This document shows, piece after piece, positions 9,897 through 20,417 of a stretch of 64,000 nt of DNA. How positions within the stretch are numbered: position 1 is the first letter of the stretch; every line of letters starts with the position of its first letter. The notes beneath the pieces are model-generated. The model did not search any database. It was not told the origin of the DNA and saw only the letters and a program-made list of their open reading frames with translations. Origin of the DNA: Trissonchulus latispiculum (taxonomy: Eukaryota > Nematoda > Enoplea > Enoplida > Ironidae); NCBI GenBank assembly GCA_030248195.1, contig JASAND010000633.1:1-64000 (forward strand), written 5' to 3'. Position numbers and translations under genes: made by a program.

Positions 9897-11240
9897 GGCA
9901 CTGAAACACGATTTGCTGGTCGTCTTGAACCTTTTGCTGCAGATATGTGTCGAAGGGAGAACCTTCCCGGAGTGGAGGGTTCCCCATACGTGCGTCAACA
10001 GCAAAAAGCAAATCGCGCGCAAATTCGTCTAAATGAACTTGAGCTGGAGTAAAAATATTGAGGTCACACAAAACAGGTTCCCGGGCGGAATAATCCCGCA
10101 CGGGGGTAACCGACCCAAGTACTGTGGCCTGTGGAATGGTAATTGGAGATGGAGTAGGGTTTACCATTAGAAGTTCGAAGAAATTTTCCAAAATTTGAAC
10201 CACCCCGGCATAAGGTAAAATTTTATGTTCAGACAATAAAGATTCCATAGGGTCGAAAAAGCACAGTGGTCCCCGAACAGCGGAGGAGGTTTGAGCCTGC
10301 GCCCAAACCTCCGAGGTGGGAGGTACCACTACATCCACTGCCATCACAGCCGGAGTTTCGTCACACCAATTTGCTAAACATTCCGCACTAATATCAACCG
10401 CCGAATGTAGGGGGTGGCGTATGCCTTGCATGTTAACCTCATTCGACGAAAATAGCAAATCCCACTGAAACATTTTCATGAAATCGGTGCCAATTAACAT
10501 ATCCCGGTAGAATTCGGGTGCCATATGAAAAGACCAACCGTATTCTTTGCACCCCACAGTGAAAATAACAAAAACTTTGGCTGAAATTTTTAGGGGGGCA
10601 TCGTTTGAAGTAACGGCAGTGATGGGGTCAGGGTGGTCAAAACGAACCTCCGCCCCACTGGCTAAACTTCTTTGTACCGTTCGGGGACTAATGATAGAAA
10701 TTGACGCCCCGTAATCTATAATTGCCAAAATTCTTGCGGCCCCAGATGTTACTAAAATAGCGGGCATATTGTCCGCTGCCGCTAGTACCTGTTCAGATTC
10801 AATTCCCGCGGAGGCCCCCGGAGTCACTGCTACGGAAGCTAAATGGCCAGAAACAGGGTTTTCCTTCTCTTGTACGGTGTCAGTGACGGTCGGCTGTTCC
10901 GTCTCCGTGCCCAATGAGACACTCTGTGCCTGTACTGACTGGGGAGGGGGCATCCCCCCGAGAACCGGAGAAAAACCCGCGGCCCAAGTAGGAGGTGGAT
11001 GTTTTTCAACAAACATGATCGAGTCGTATTCCGATTGGTTAGGACATAAACGTTTTAATAAAAGAGCCATTTCGCGCTTTTGATTAGATAAAGCATAGTG
11101 ATACTCTTGCATAAAGTTATACGTATCTCGATGAATTGCCTGTAGATGGGTCAAATTATGGACTACTTTTGAAAAAAACACTAGACAATTGGGCTTCTGA
11201 CATTGACAAATCGAGATGTCGAGAATCAAGTTCAGTGGAG
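9826..11240 (-). CDS. Retropepsin (gag-pol type protease) region
   Basis: The frame contains ILAIIDYGASISIISPRTV, the retropepsin catalytic loop, and about 90 residues later MLIGTDFMKMF, the second conserved segment. The family motif is D-T/S-G; here it is D-Y-G, which may reduce or abolish activity. The C-terminal 180 residues resemble the spacer that usually links protease to RT in Gypsy elements, but the frame stops and a CxxC gene follows. The frame is +1 relative to gag and overlaps its 3' end around a run of seven T (11,163-11,175 region). The upstream half of the open stretch, to 11,769, is a shadow of gag. Confidence 0.65.
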
Positions 11241-12659
11241 ATTGAAAGTGCCTCCGGACTAGGCCGGAGGGGCCTTTCCCCCCACGGAGCAGGACCGCCA
11301 CCTGGCCGGGCTGACACCATAGAGACTTGAAATTGACTAAACATCTGATTTGCTTGTTGTAGAGTGACTCCGGTGGAAGGGGGAGCTGACCCACCCGAGG
11401 GAGGGGCAGCTTGAGCTCCCACTCCCGAATCCGACGCAGGTACAAAATTTTGTGACAACTCCGGGATACCAGCATTTGCCATGACAATACGCTGATACGG
11501 AGTTGGGGAAGTATTTTGAGTTTGAGCAGGAGTGGGGTGAAAATTTTGAACCGGGGCTTGGGGTGCCTGTTGGCGGGTAGGAGCAAACTGGGGTTGAGGA
11601 GTGGAAGATGGAGCAGAAAATTGAGGTGGTTGGGGGTTGGGCTGAACACGAGCATACTGTGTAGACGGAGGAGGTGGTGTATAATTAACGGGTTGATAAT
11701 ACTGTTGTTGATTCGCTGGTGGCTGATATTGAGAGGAATAACGCGACTGATTGTAAGAAACGTGGTCAATTCGTTCCGGAAGGGGGCGAGTTTTGTAGTC
11801 GGGAGGGGCTTTAGAGGGATATCTTTCCCAGCATTTTTCGGGAGGGTGACCCCGTTTTTTACAATACCTACAGGGGTCGGAAAATTTCTTACGTTTTTCT
11901 TCGTCCCATTTGGCTAAGGTTTCCTGGATGTGTTGCTCGAACCAGTCCTTCATCTCTCGGAAACCAAGGCGGGAGGCAGCGACTTCTAAATTTGCCTGTG
12001 AGGTAGAATCTGAGGTTTTCTGGTTCTGAGATCTATTATCAGAACCGCCTTCTTCAACATAGTAGATAGGCAAATCATATGATAAGGTGTCGCCCTCCGG
12101 AGCCCTGGCTTCGCGAGACTCCAGACGGTCAATGATGCGACGCACATCCTGCATGGTCGGGCGTTCACTCTGGTAGAGGGAGGCCAGTGCAAGGGCGAAC
12201 TTGTCATGGACTCCGGCAAAAAGTTGTTGAACGCATTGTTCTTCCCTTTCCTCCTGGGTGTCCCACAGGTCGAGGGCCATAGCTTGCAGTTCGGAGATAT
12301 AATGACGAACAGATTCATTATGAAGTTGTTTTCGGTGAGCAAAAGCAGAAAATCTGTCACGTAGAGAGAGTTGAGGTTTTGGAAATTGAGATTTTATCAA
12401 TTCAAGAAAACCGGTATATGACTCTACGACCTGTGGGTCACAACGGGAGGCGAAAATTTGAGCTTTTCCGGAGAGTTTGTTCCAGAGAAGACTGGCTCTC
12501 CGGGACCGCATGAACCGCCACGGCCGATTCGAATTGGGGAAGCCAATCCTCAAAATAAGCATATTTTGGGTCGTAGCGAGGTACCTCCCTTAGAACTTCG
12601 AGATAATACCGGAAAAGACTAGTGTCAAATTTGGGGACAGAAATGTCCGTTGGTTGCAT
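11156..12659 (-). pseudogene. Gag capsid-nucleocapsid region
   Basis: Begins at an ATG at 12,659 (MQPTDISVPKFDTSLFRYY) and changes frame once near 12,500. The main 468-codon part has a retrotransposon gag domain (LLWNKLSGKAQIF ... RDRFSAFAHRKQLHNESVRHY ... ALDLW) over about residues 20-150. A zinc knuckle CRYCKKRGHPPEKC follows (Cys231, Cys234, His239, Cys244 of that frame), and then a Gln/Pro-rich tail to the stop at 11,156. Order and motifs fit Ty3/Gypsy gag. The frameshift near 12,500 suggests a non-functional copy. Confidence 0.7.
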
Positions 12660-14145
12660 GGTTTCGGGAGTGGGGTGACGAGAATTTTTGGGTGTTTTTG
12701 ATTTTTTCCCACAGTATGCACCGTATGAGAACTTTGATTTGAAAAAGATGAGGGAGTAGGAGGGGGACCCGGAGGAGGTGGAGAAAGTGATGTTTGGAGG
12801 GGCGGCGGTATATACGTACACATCTGTTGTGGACTAGAAACTGGCGGAGAAGTGGTAGGTGCCGGGTTTTGGGGGGTGTTGCCCCCCGAGGGTTCCTGTC
12901 CAGCAGGGAGGGGGCACTGCGTCCTTGCCCTCCCATAAGGAGGACACAGACGAGTGTTGTCCCCGCTGCTGGGAGGCCTCACTAAGGCTGGGCGGGCGAT
13001 TCTGAGCTACATAATCGGTTACACAAGCATGAGAGGCAACCATATCGGCCAAATAATATGGATTTACAGGGGCCTGTTGGGGTACGTATGGAGGTACCCG
13101 GAGGGGCGGAAGGTTCTGCTGAGACCCCTCCCACAAATTGTTTCTATCTAGTTCGGCGACCACTGGATTCTGAAAAACCTGCTGTTCTAGCCGGTCATAT
13201 TCAAAATTTGCGGGTGTACGTATAAAGTATTGCCCCTCCGGAAACTGTTCGTTAGGGGGTTGGTAGCGGAGTTGGGGGATTTGCTGTTGATGTTGATCAG
13301 GAGCCGCAATTTGGGCACCTTCATAGAGATGTTGCCCATAAGAACGGGGGTGAATCGAAAAATATTGGGGGTCCTGATTATTTATAAAACTATATTGAGA
13401 TTTGGGGAAGCTAAAGGGGGATTTTGAGTGCTGGGGTGGGGGACTTGTAGAGGAGGGGGTGAAGGGGGCCGTGTATGATGTAATTTTGGTGCGGAGGGGC
13501 CCCCGGTGCAAACTGGGGTACAATGAACTGAAATATGAGAAGGAGCCGTAGCTCGATCTGGTAGAGGATTTCCATATTGATCCCGCGGAATGACAAAGCC
13601 GCCCAAATGAGACGACTGGGGGGCTTGTAAATTTATCGGCGGTACATACGTATTTTTCTGAAAATCCGCCACCGAGGCTGCTGGGATGCTATGTGGAATT
13701 TGGGTGTTGGGTAGGTAATTAGGCTCTGGGGGGTGGTGCCCCCCACCAAAATTCTGCTCCAAGTACGATGCGGGGGTGTTATGATTTGAGCCTCCCCCGT
13801 CAGACAAAATGCCCGAATTTTGACTGTGCGCCGAATTGTAAACAGACCCATTTTCTGAATGAGCAACATTTCCCCCGAATTTTGCTGAAAATTTGGTCCC
13901 GTAGAAGGTGGAGGGATCCCATTTTCGCCCCGCCGGGAAAGTGTCCCGACAACATCGGACGGACCCAAAACATTTTGCCCAAAATTTTGTGAAAAATTTG
14001 GGTCCATGGGAGGGGGGCAGGAGCCGTTTCCAACCTGCCGGGAGAGTGTCCCGACAACATCGGGCGGACCCTGAGGAGACCGGAGAGAATACGTACGTTG
14101 GGGGGAAGGGGCTGTAGCCCCACCTTGGGATGTTTGAGGGGGATA
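12660..14145 (-). pseudogene. Gag proline-rich N-terminal region, part 2 (degenerate)
   Basis: Overlapping open stretches in at least two frames encode Pro-, Gln- and Ser-rich sequence (for example QPPNEQFPEGQYF and VPPYVPQQAPVNPYY). They are continuous with the gag part on the far side of the 9.1-kb insertion. Two similar blocks at about 13,897-13,972 and 13,996-14,073, sharing TGTCCCGACAACATCGG, are an internal duplication. Frame changes indicate decay. Confidence 0.5.
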
Positions 14146-14189
14146 ATAATGGGTATGTCACATTATAAGTCGCAACAAGTGCAGAAGGT

Positions 14190-14520
14190 TTCTGAGAAAG
14201 TGGCTAATTTGTCTAGACATATTTCTAGACATTTTTTCATATTTCGAGACAAACTTTCTAGACAAATGTCAACTTTCGAGACATTTTTAAAATATTTCGA
14301 GACATTTTGAAAATATTTCTAGACATTTTAAAAATATTTCGAGACATTTCGAAAATATTTCGAGACATCCAGAACTATTTCGAGACAAAAATGTCTCGAA
14401 AGTTTAGAAAATGTATCGAAACATAAAAGTTTGGAACGTTTTCTCGAAAGTTTGCAATTTTCTCGAAAGATGTCTCGAAAGTCCGAAATGTCTCAGAAGT
14501 TTGAATTTGTCTAACAGTTG
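14190..14520. repeat. Subterminal TTTCGAGACA repeats, left end
   Basis: Dozens of copies of (T)TTCGAGACA/TTCTAGACA and their complements, partly palindromic, with irregular 20-30 bp spacing. The mirror block is at about 22,905-23,230. Such arrays often bind transposase, but nothing here proves it. Confidence 0.65.
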
Positions 14521-15003
14521 CATAAATTATTTCGAAAGTATGATTTATGAAGTATATTAAACTGACTGAAACTTTTAACTGTGTTTGAAACTTTTGGTAC
14601 AACATATTTTATTTATAAAATCTGTATCTAAATTTGGCAATAAACGACATGGTGCAATATCCCTTCCCTTGCACCAGTATTTGCGGCCTCTCCTCACACA
14701 GAAATGTGAGACCGCACCCAGCCCGCACCAGTGCCGCAGCCCGCGCTCACATTTTGGCCCGCACAGGGCAGACCCGCTGCCCGCACTAATAAAACTGTCC
14801 GCGGCTACCCGCAACTAAATTTAACGTTTCAAGTATTACACAGCATTAAATAATTACTACTTTCATTGATTTTCTTTGATTTCCCAAGGAAAACTATCAT
14901 ATAAGAACGTTTGCCGTTTCTTAAAACGTTCATAGCTGCAGTTGTGAGTTTTTAGAATTGTTATTGTATTATTTCTGGGAAACGTTTGTCTGTTTGTACG
15001 CGG

Positions 15004-15293
15004 TAGTGATGTTTCAGACACTGAAACTGAAACTGAAACTAGGTTTCAGTTTGCACAGGTTCTGAAACTGATACTGGAACTGAAACTATTTTGGGAAGAG
15101 ACCTGAAACTTAAACTGAAACTGAATTTTTTCAGGCTGCCGACCGAAACTGAAACTGAGACTTATTTAGAAAAAAACTGAAACTCGGACTGAAACTAGTT
15201 TCAGTCTTTCCGTAAAATGTGAAATTTTGGAGGTTTTGAGCTTCGATTTTGTTAATATTGCTGCAGGGGAGGCCGAATATACATTTAATTGTG

Positions 15294-15371
<78 letters not shown>

Positions 15372-15512
15372 TCTTAAGGCTGGAAACCGTTTTTTATAGT
15401 GAACTAATACTGAAACTGAAACTATTTTGGTCCGCCGACTGAAACTGAAATTATTTCTTTCCGGCGACTGAAACTGAAACTGAAACTAAGATTGGCAACT
15501 GAAACAACACTA
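15004..15512. mobile_element. hAT-like non-autonomous element with TGAAAC repeats
   Basis: Ends read TAGTGATGTTTCA and TGAAACAACACTA, inverted with one mismatch. The 8-bp duplication GTACGCGG precedes the left end (14,996-15,003). On the right it reappears only after a later TRIM insertion is removed (G at 15,513, then 16,300-16,306). TIR form and 8-bp TSD are hAT hallmarks. The interior is mostly CTGAAACTGAAACT repeats plus an AT microsatellite. A longer relative is at 58,652. Confidence 0.8.
15297..15370. repeat. (TA)n microsatellite
   Basis: About 37 uninterrupted TA steps inside the hAT-like element. Confidence 0.95.
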
Positions 15513-15513
15513 G

Positions 15514-15799
15514 TGTAGCGCTTCTACCAGGGCTGGCGGATCAGGAAGAAACCAAGGACAAGCCCGAACGGGAGGCGTCAGGCACCCTCGTACCCACGAA
15601 ACCAGGACCTAGAAGAGAGAAGGGAAGAGGGAGGTTCAGCTTTTCACTCACCATTGAAAGTAAAGAATTGGACCAGCCGGGTTTCGAACCACGGCCCTTC
15701 TGCTCCGGAGTCAGACATGCTAACCAACTACACCACAGGACCATCAGCTGAACTCCCATTGCAGGCTTATCAATCTTTCCTATGCCTGCTTCCCTTACA
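15514..15799 (-). repeat. TRIM 3' LTR
   Basis: 286 bp, TG...CA ends, identical to the other LTR except inside the tRNA-like segment. The polypurine tract GGGGGAGA (minus strand) occupies 15,800-15,807 next to it. Confidence 0.8.
15670..15742 (-). tRNA. tRNA-like segment of the 3' LTR (degenerate, loop CTCCGGA)
   Basis: A 73-nt segment with tRNA layout on the minus strand. Acceptor GGTCCTG against CTGGTCC has two mismatches. The D region is GTGTAGTTGGTTAGCAT, the anticodon loop CTCCGGA would give CCG, and the T loop is TTCGAAA. Similarity to tRNA-Gln body sequence (GGTCC start, GGTTAGCA) suggests origin from a Gln tRNA. Acceptor damage makes a functional tRNA unlikely. Confidence 0.5.
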
Positions 15800-16009
15800 T
15801 CTCCCCCGGGTTTCAATTAAGACGCGTCCCGCGGCTTACTCAACTCGGAATCAAACCGAGAGCGCATCCAGCGCAGGGCATTCTGAGCCCAAGGGATCCG
15901 TGCTCCCCCGACACACGTTCCAGACCCCTTTAGATCCAACCAACCAGAAGCAACTACTGGGGGACCGGATACAGGAGTCCAATCCGGGTCCTGAGGCAGC
16001 CTCGCCACA

Positions 16010-16295
16010 TGTAGCGCTTCTACCAGGGCTGGCGGATCAGGAAGAAACCAAGGACAAGCCCGAACGGGAGGCGTCAGGCACCCTCGTACCCACGAAACCA
16101 GGACCTAGAAGAGAGAAGGGAAGAGGGAGGTTCAGCTTTTCACTCACCATTGAAAGTAAAGAATTGGTCCCGCCGGGGATCGAACCACGGCCCTTCTGCT
16201 CTAGAGTCAGACATGCTAAACCACTACACCACGGGACCATCAGCTGAACTCCCATTGCAGGCTTATCAATCTTTCCTATGCCTGCTTCCCTTACA
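16010..16295 (-). repeat. TRIM 5' LTR
   Basis: 286 bp, TG...CA ends. The primer-site candidate is at 15,995-16,007 on the minus strand. Confidence 0.8.
16166..16238 (-). tRNA. tRNA-like segment of the 5' LTR (anticodon CTA)
   Basis: 73 nt on the minus strand with a perfect 7-bp acceptor (GGTCCCG/CGGGACC), D arm GTGT...GCAT, and anticodon arm TCTGA-CTCTAGA-GCAGA with one A-G mismatch. The T loop TTCGATC sits on a stem that needs a bulged U. The anticodon would be CUA, which reads the UAG stop codon. The body resembles tRNA-Gln. Stem defects mean it may be only a pol III promoter-bearing tRNA relic. Confidence 0.55.
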
Positions 16296-16531
16296 CTAGT
16301 ACGCGGATTTCACGCAATCGGAAAGTTTCATGAGGATTTCTCTGGAGGCTGGCCACGATCCCCATGGTGTTTCCCATGCGTTTTCTAGTCGTCCACGATG
16401 GCAAACAGTGAAGATTTTGGAAAAAACGTTTTAGGAATTTCATAAAGAAATCTCCATGTAAATTCTTGTATTGTGGATTGGCTATAATCATGGCAACAGA
16501 AAAGTGCAGTTATGCAGTTGAAGATTACATC

Positions 16532-17510
16532 TTAAAATGGTGGTTTCCTTTTGTGTAAATTTGACCAGACAAGCTCCAATTCTTTATGAAAGTAGTTGAA
16601 ACTTTCTAAATATACTATGTGGGTGCTCTTTAACATTCTGGGACCAGTCCCGCATTATTATGTAAAAAGATGAGAAACTCAAGGGTTTTTAGCATTATAC
16701 TCTCAGTAGGCAGTCGGAAAAAAGGCACAAAAATGAACATTTTTACTTTTATAACCTTCGAGCTATCGAGCGGTTAAGTCAGTAAACGCCAAAACGATTT
16801 GGGGGGTCAAAAAATGGCCATTTTCGAGGAAGTCAGTTTATTCAAAGTTGCTGCCAAATCGTTCGGACAAGTTTGGTTTATTGATACTAAACTAGATAAC
16901 TAATTGCACATTTTATCGTGCTCATTAGTGGAAGACCGCAGTTTTAAGCTAGAGATTTTGCAGAAAAACCAATTTGGCAAAACTGCGATTGTTTTGTTTT
17001 GAACATCGATTTCTCAAAAACTATCCAATGGATTCGCGTGATTTGGGGCAGGGCAGGAGGAAAATTCGCACTATTACGGAGAGATTATTTCTTTGTTTCA
17101 GCTAAAACATCTCCAGTTGCGAGAAAAGATGCAAAGATGCGAAATTTCGTGTTACCGCACATTTGGCGGATTTTCTGGAGCATTAAGACCTGTTGAGCCA
17201 AATCCGAAAAAATAGCCCTCTTCCCACACGTCCTGCATATCGTAGGACCAAATAAACTTTGGCCGATTCTACAGTTTTGAGAAATCTATGTTCAAAAACT
17301 TTTGCTCTATATTCAGCCTTGTTTCAGAAACGTTCTGCTAAGTTGTTGCTAATTTTGCTATTTTCGTAAGCTCGTGTGAATGTACTGATTTATAAGCTTA
17401 AAAATGGTGTATACAGCCCTTTCCAACTCCCAAAACTGCGAAAACTATAGCGATTCAAAGAATTACCTCAAAAGTAGATACTGCACAAAAGTATACCACC
17501 ACCACCTTAA
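16532..17510. mobile_element. TTAA-flanked repeat, GGTGGT family
   Basis: TTAA at 16,532 and 17,507 bracket about 970 bp whose ends are imperfect inverted repeats (TGGTGGTTTCCTTTTGTG against TGGTGGTATACTTTTGTG). TTAA targets suggest a piggyBac-like MITE. Related partial copies, inverted, are at 27,916-28,103 and 46,400-48,384. No protein gene. Confidence 0.6.
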
Positions 17511-17858
17511 GTTTACGGCAGTAGCCTGTGTCCATGTAAGAAAAATATGATTTTGATTCGTTTTCTGCGACCCAGAAACCCTTACCCTTAAAAAGACTGT
17601 GTAACAAAATCCAGTAACATAATACATAAACTTTACGAATCAAAACTGAATCTCGCTAAATCCAAAACAACTAGAGCGGTCATAAAGAGACGTAATTTGC
17701 CTAAATTTAGTGCACTCGGAAAAGTGAATTTTTCTATATATAAGCATTGGAGAGGATCAAATGATTCAAATGAGAAAGTTGGCTGCCTTATTTATATGCT
17801 AATTAGTTAATTACCTACCGCTACCAGCGAGTTCATTGCTGCAAACTTAGAAAATTGT

Positions 17859-18869
17859 TTAAGGTGCTGGTTCGGGTTCGTGTATTTTTGAACTTTAAAA
17901 GCGCAATTCTTGTTGAAATTTATTCAAATTTGCTACAATTACATTATTTAGCCTGTAAAACATGCTAGAAAAGTCGCGGCTTGAAAATTTGAGTTTTTGA
18001 AAAATTTGCTTTAATCCGCCATAGCTTGCACTGTGGCCACCCTATATGGATGAACTTATAATCATTCGAATCCTCTCACCAAGACCTACAACTTTGCTCT
18101 TGAGCATATTCTTCGATTCCTTAAGGTTTAAGAGATAACAGCGAAAATTGATTTTCGAGGTCCAAAACCGGCCATTTTTCGAAAAATCAAATATTGCAAG
18201 ATTTCGACAGCTTCAACGGCGCTGGTCCGAAGGTCAAGTATTGTCCGTATTCGTAGTCCTAAGGGACATGCTAAGTCCCAAGAAGAGCTCTCTGCGGCTT
18301 CTCTGAATACGTACAGCAGCGAAAATGTGAAATTTTGAAAATCGCAACCAGTTTGCTTTGAACACGGATTTCTCTCAACTCATGCAAGCAATTCGAAAAC
18401 GGCCTTACACCCGCATTTTTGAGACAATTGCCGAGGGCTATTTTTCATGGTTTTTCGTTTTGTCTTTCAGTTCGAGAGAAATAGGCGTCCAAACTTGAAA
18501 ATTTTGACGAAAATCGGACAAAATTTACGTTTTTCTCAAAATCTTGAGCTTCTTTACTTGCTAAACAATTTCAGAAAAATTAGCCCTCGGGAAGACATTT
18601 CCTTTGAAGCCTGAACTGGTCGCTTTTCGCTAGCTTTCCCACACTTCGAGAAATCCATGTTCAAAAATTGTTTTCATGTTATTGCAAGTTGTTGTTCAAA
18701 TTTCATGTTGTTCAAGTCGAAGAGTTGAAATGAGACTGTTATGATGTACCTAGTTGTAACAAGCACATTCTAAGCTTTAAAATGATATAAAAATTATCGT
18801 TGAACTCCAAAAATTGAGCGAATTACAGTCTTTCAAAGTTTGCTGCAAATACCCGAACCAGCACCTTAA
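17859..18869. mobile_element. TTAA-flanked repeat, GGTGCTGG family
   Basis: TTAA at 17,859-17,862 and 18,866-18,869 enclose 1,003 bp with inverted ends GGTGCTGGTTCGGGT / ACCCGAACCAGCACC. The interior shares short blocks with the neighbouring 16,532 element (for example around GAGAAATC.ATGTTCAAAAA), so the two are probably old relatives. No gene. Confidence 0.7.
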
Positions 18870-20417
18870 ACGAAGTTTCGGTTATTTTGTTTGACCATCT
18901 GTATTTCTGCAAAATTATCTAGAGAATTTGTGTTATTTGTGTGGTGGCGAGATTTTAACTACTTCGGTGAACCATCGTTTTTAGTTTGTGATATAAATTC
19001 TGGACTTGCACTCACGAGAAATTTCGTGTTAAAGTGTATTCTAAACACTGCCCGTTTTATGTACAGGCCGCCAAACTCCAAGCTCGGTTTTAAGCACTGA
19101 CCGCCGTATCAAATCTTAGCAATGTCCCTCATCGTACGTGTTTCGTTCTGTGTGTGTTATTTGTTCCATTCCTTTATCTATAAAAATACATTAATTCCTG
19201 TCCTATGGCTACTAGGATTGTTTTTCTGTCCACAGAATAAATTACGAGTATGAAACTTTTACACAATTAGCCCATTTTATACTACCCCCTATTTGTCATT
19301 CATTATGTCGAAAACGTCCATACAGTCCCCACGCAAAGATTGCACATTCTTCACAACGTTGCCATTAAGTCATTGAAGAAAGATACAAAGCTATAGGCAG
19401 TTTGATTTTGCGAAATATATCTTCCCACAAAGACGTCTTGTCATCATAAATGCGTCAAATGAATTTCTAGGGAGTAGTTCTATTCGTATTAAATTACTGC
19501 TTAGTGCTTGTCTTATCACAGCAGTTATTATGTCTGCTACTAAAGTAACCTTTGGCCTCATTCCAAAAGGTCTGAAAGTCTTAGACGAAGGCACTTGCTA
19601 TAAGCATCTCTGTTCGTGTGTTTAGGTCTGTCTTAACCCTTTTCCCAGCTATGTACTTATTACTTAAATTAGATCTAAAGTTTTAGATTTCAGCAAAAAA
19701 TATTAAAAATTTGTGCTACTGTAACATAAGAAAACCGGTTTTCGGAAAAGTGGCCCCGATTTGAGCTGGTGACCCGTGACCCGGTTCCATCGCTGCTGTG
19801 CAATTCCCCACGACCAGGCATACCTCTGAGTGAAACATCATTTTTAGGTATCAAAATGCAGCTTACGTCTGCAATCTTTTCCGGTTCAAATGGAAAATTT
19901 TAGCGAGTTTTTTAAACTGAAGTCGGACGGTTGTTGATGAATTTCGCGTCAAACTGCACAGGGTGCACATGTTAAGGAAACGAATATTTGAAGTATCACA
20001 AACTATTAGTATTTGGTACTTATTTCAATAGACTGCAAATTGTAGGTTTTCAAAAATTCAATGAAAGTTTTTTAAAAATCTAAGTAAAATTCTGATTATT
20101 ACAGATTTCAGTTCGGAAATGCAAGAAAGTTGCAATAGCATAGAATAGCATTCATTCGCTAGAGTTTCTGGGTGCACGCAAAAAATAAATATTATTTGAT
20201 ATGCCTATGCCATGGTGGTGAGTTGGAGACATGAACTGGAATAATGGCGCGAATCTTTCAGATTTTTTGCGGACAGAATAAATTTTTCGCGGGACAGAGG
20301 TTATATGATCCGATACCCCTATCCAATAGCTGGAGCCGTTTTTCTAGTTGCTAGGAAATTCATTCACTCTGTTGCAGAACCGCAACCTGAATTCTCGGTT
20401 TTGTTAATGTCAACTCT
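18870..20417. other. Unassigned AT-rich DNA
   Basis: About 1.5 kb with only short open stretches, no coding motifs and no repeat I can align within the window. Confidence 0.4.

Larger units (their letters stand above)
15514..16295 (-). mobile_element. TRIM (miniature LTR element) with tRNA-like LTRs
   Basis: Two 286-bp direct repeats (15,514-15,799 and 16,010-16,295), each starting TGTAGCG and ending TTACA, flank only 210 bp. CTAG is duplicated on both sides (15,510-15,513, 16,296-16,299). On the minus strand a TGGCGAGGCTGCC primer-site candidate lies two bases after the 5' LTR, and GGGGGAGA abuts the 3' LTR as polypurine tract. No protein is encoded. Each LTR contains a 73-nt tRNA-like segment. 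The LTRs are identical outside that segment and differ at nine positions within it. Confidence 0.8.

Noticed and set aside
11240..11769. Upstream half of the open frame that continues into the protease
   Set aside because: It overlaps the gag zinc-knuckle region in another frame and has no motif; a shadow of gag.
15654..16247. 197-codon ORF across the TRIM
   Set aside because: It reads through both LTRs and tRNA-like segments on the strand opposite the element; no protein features.
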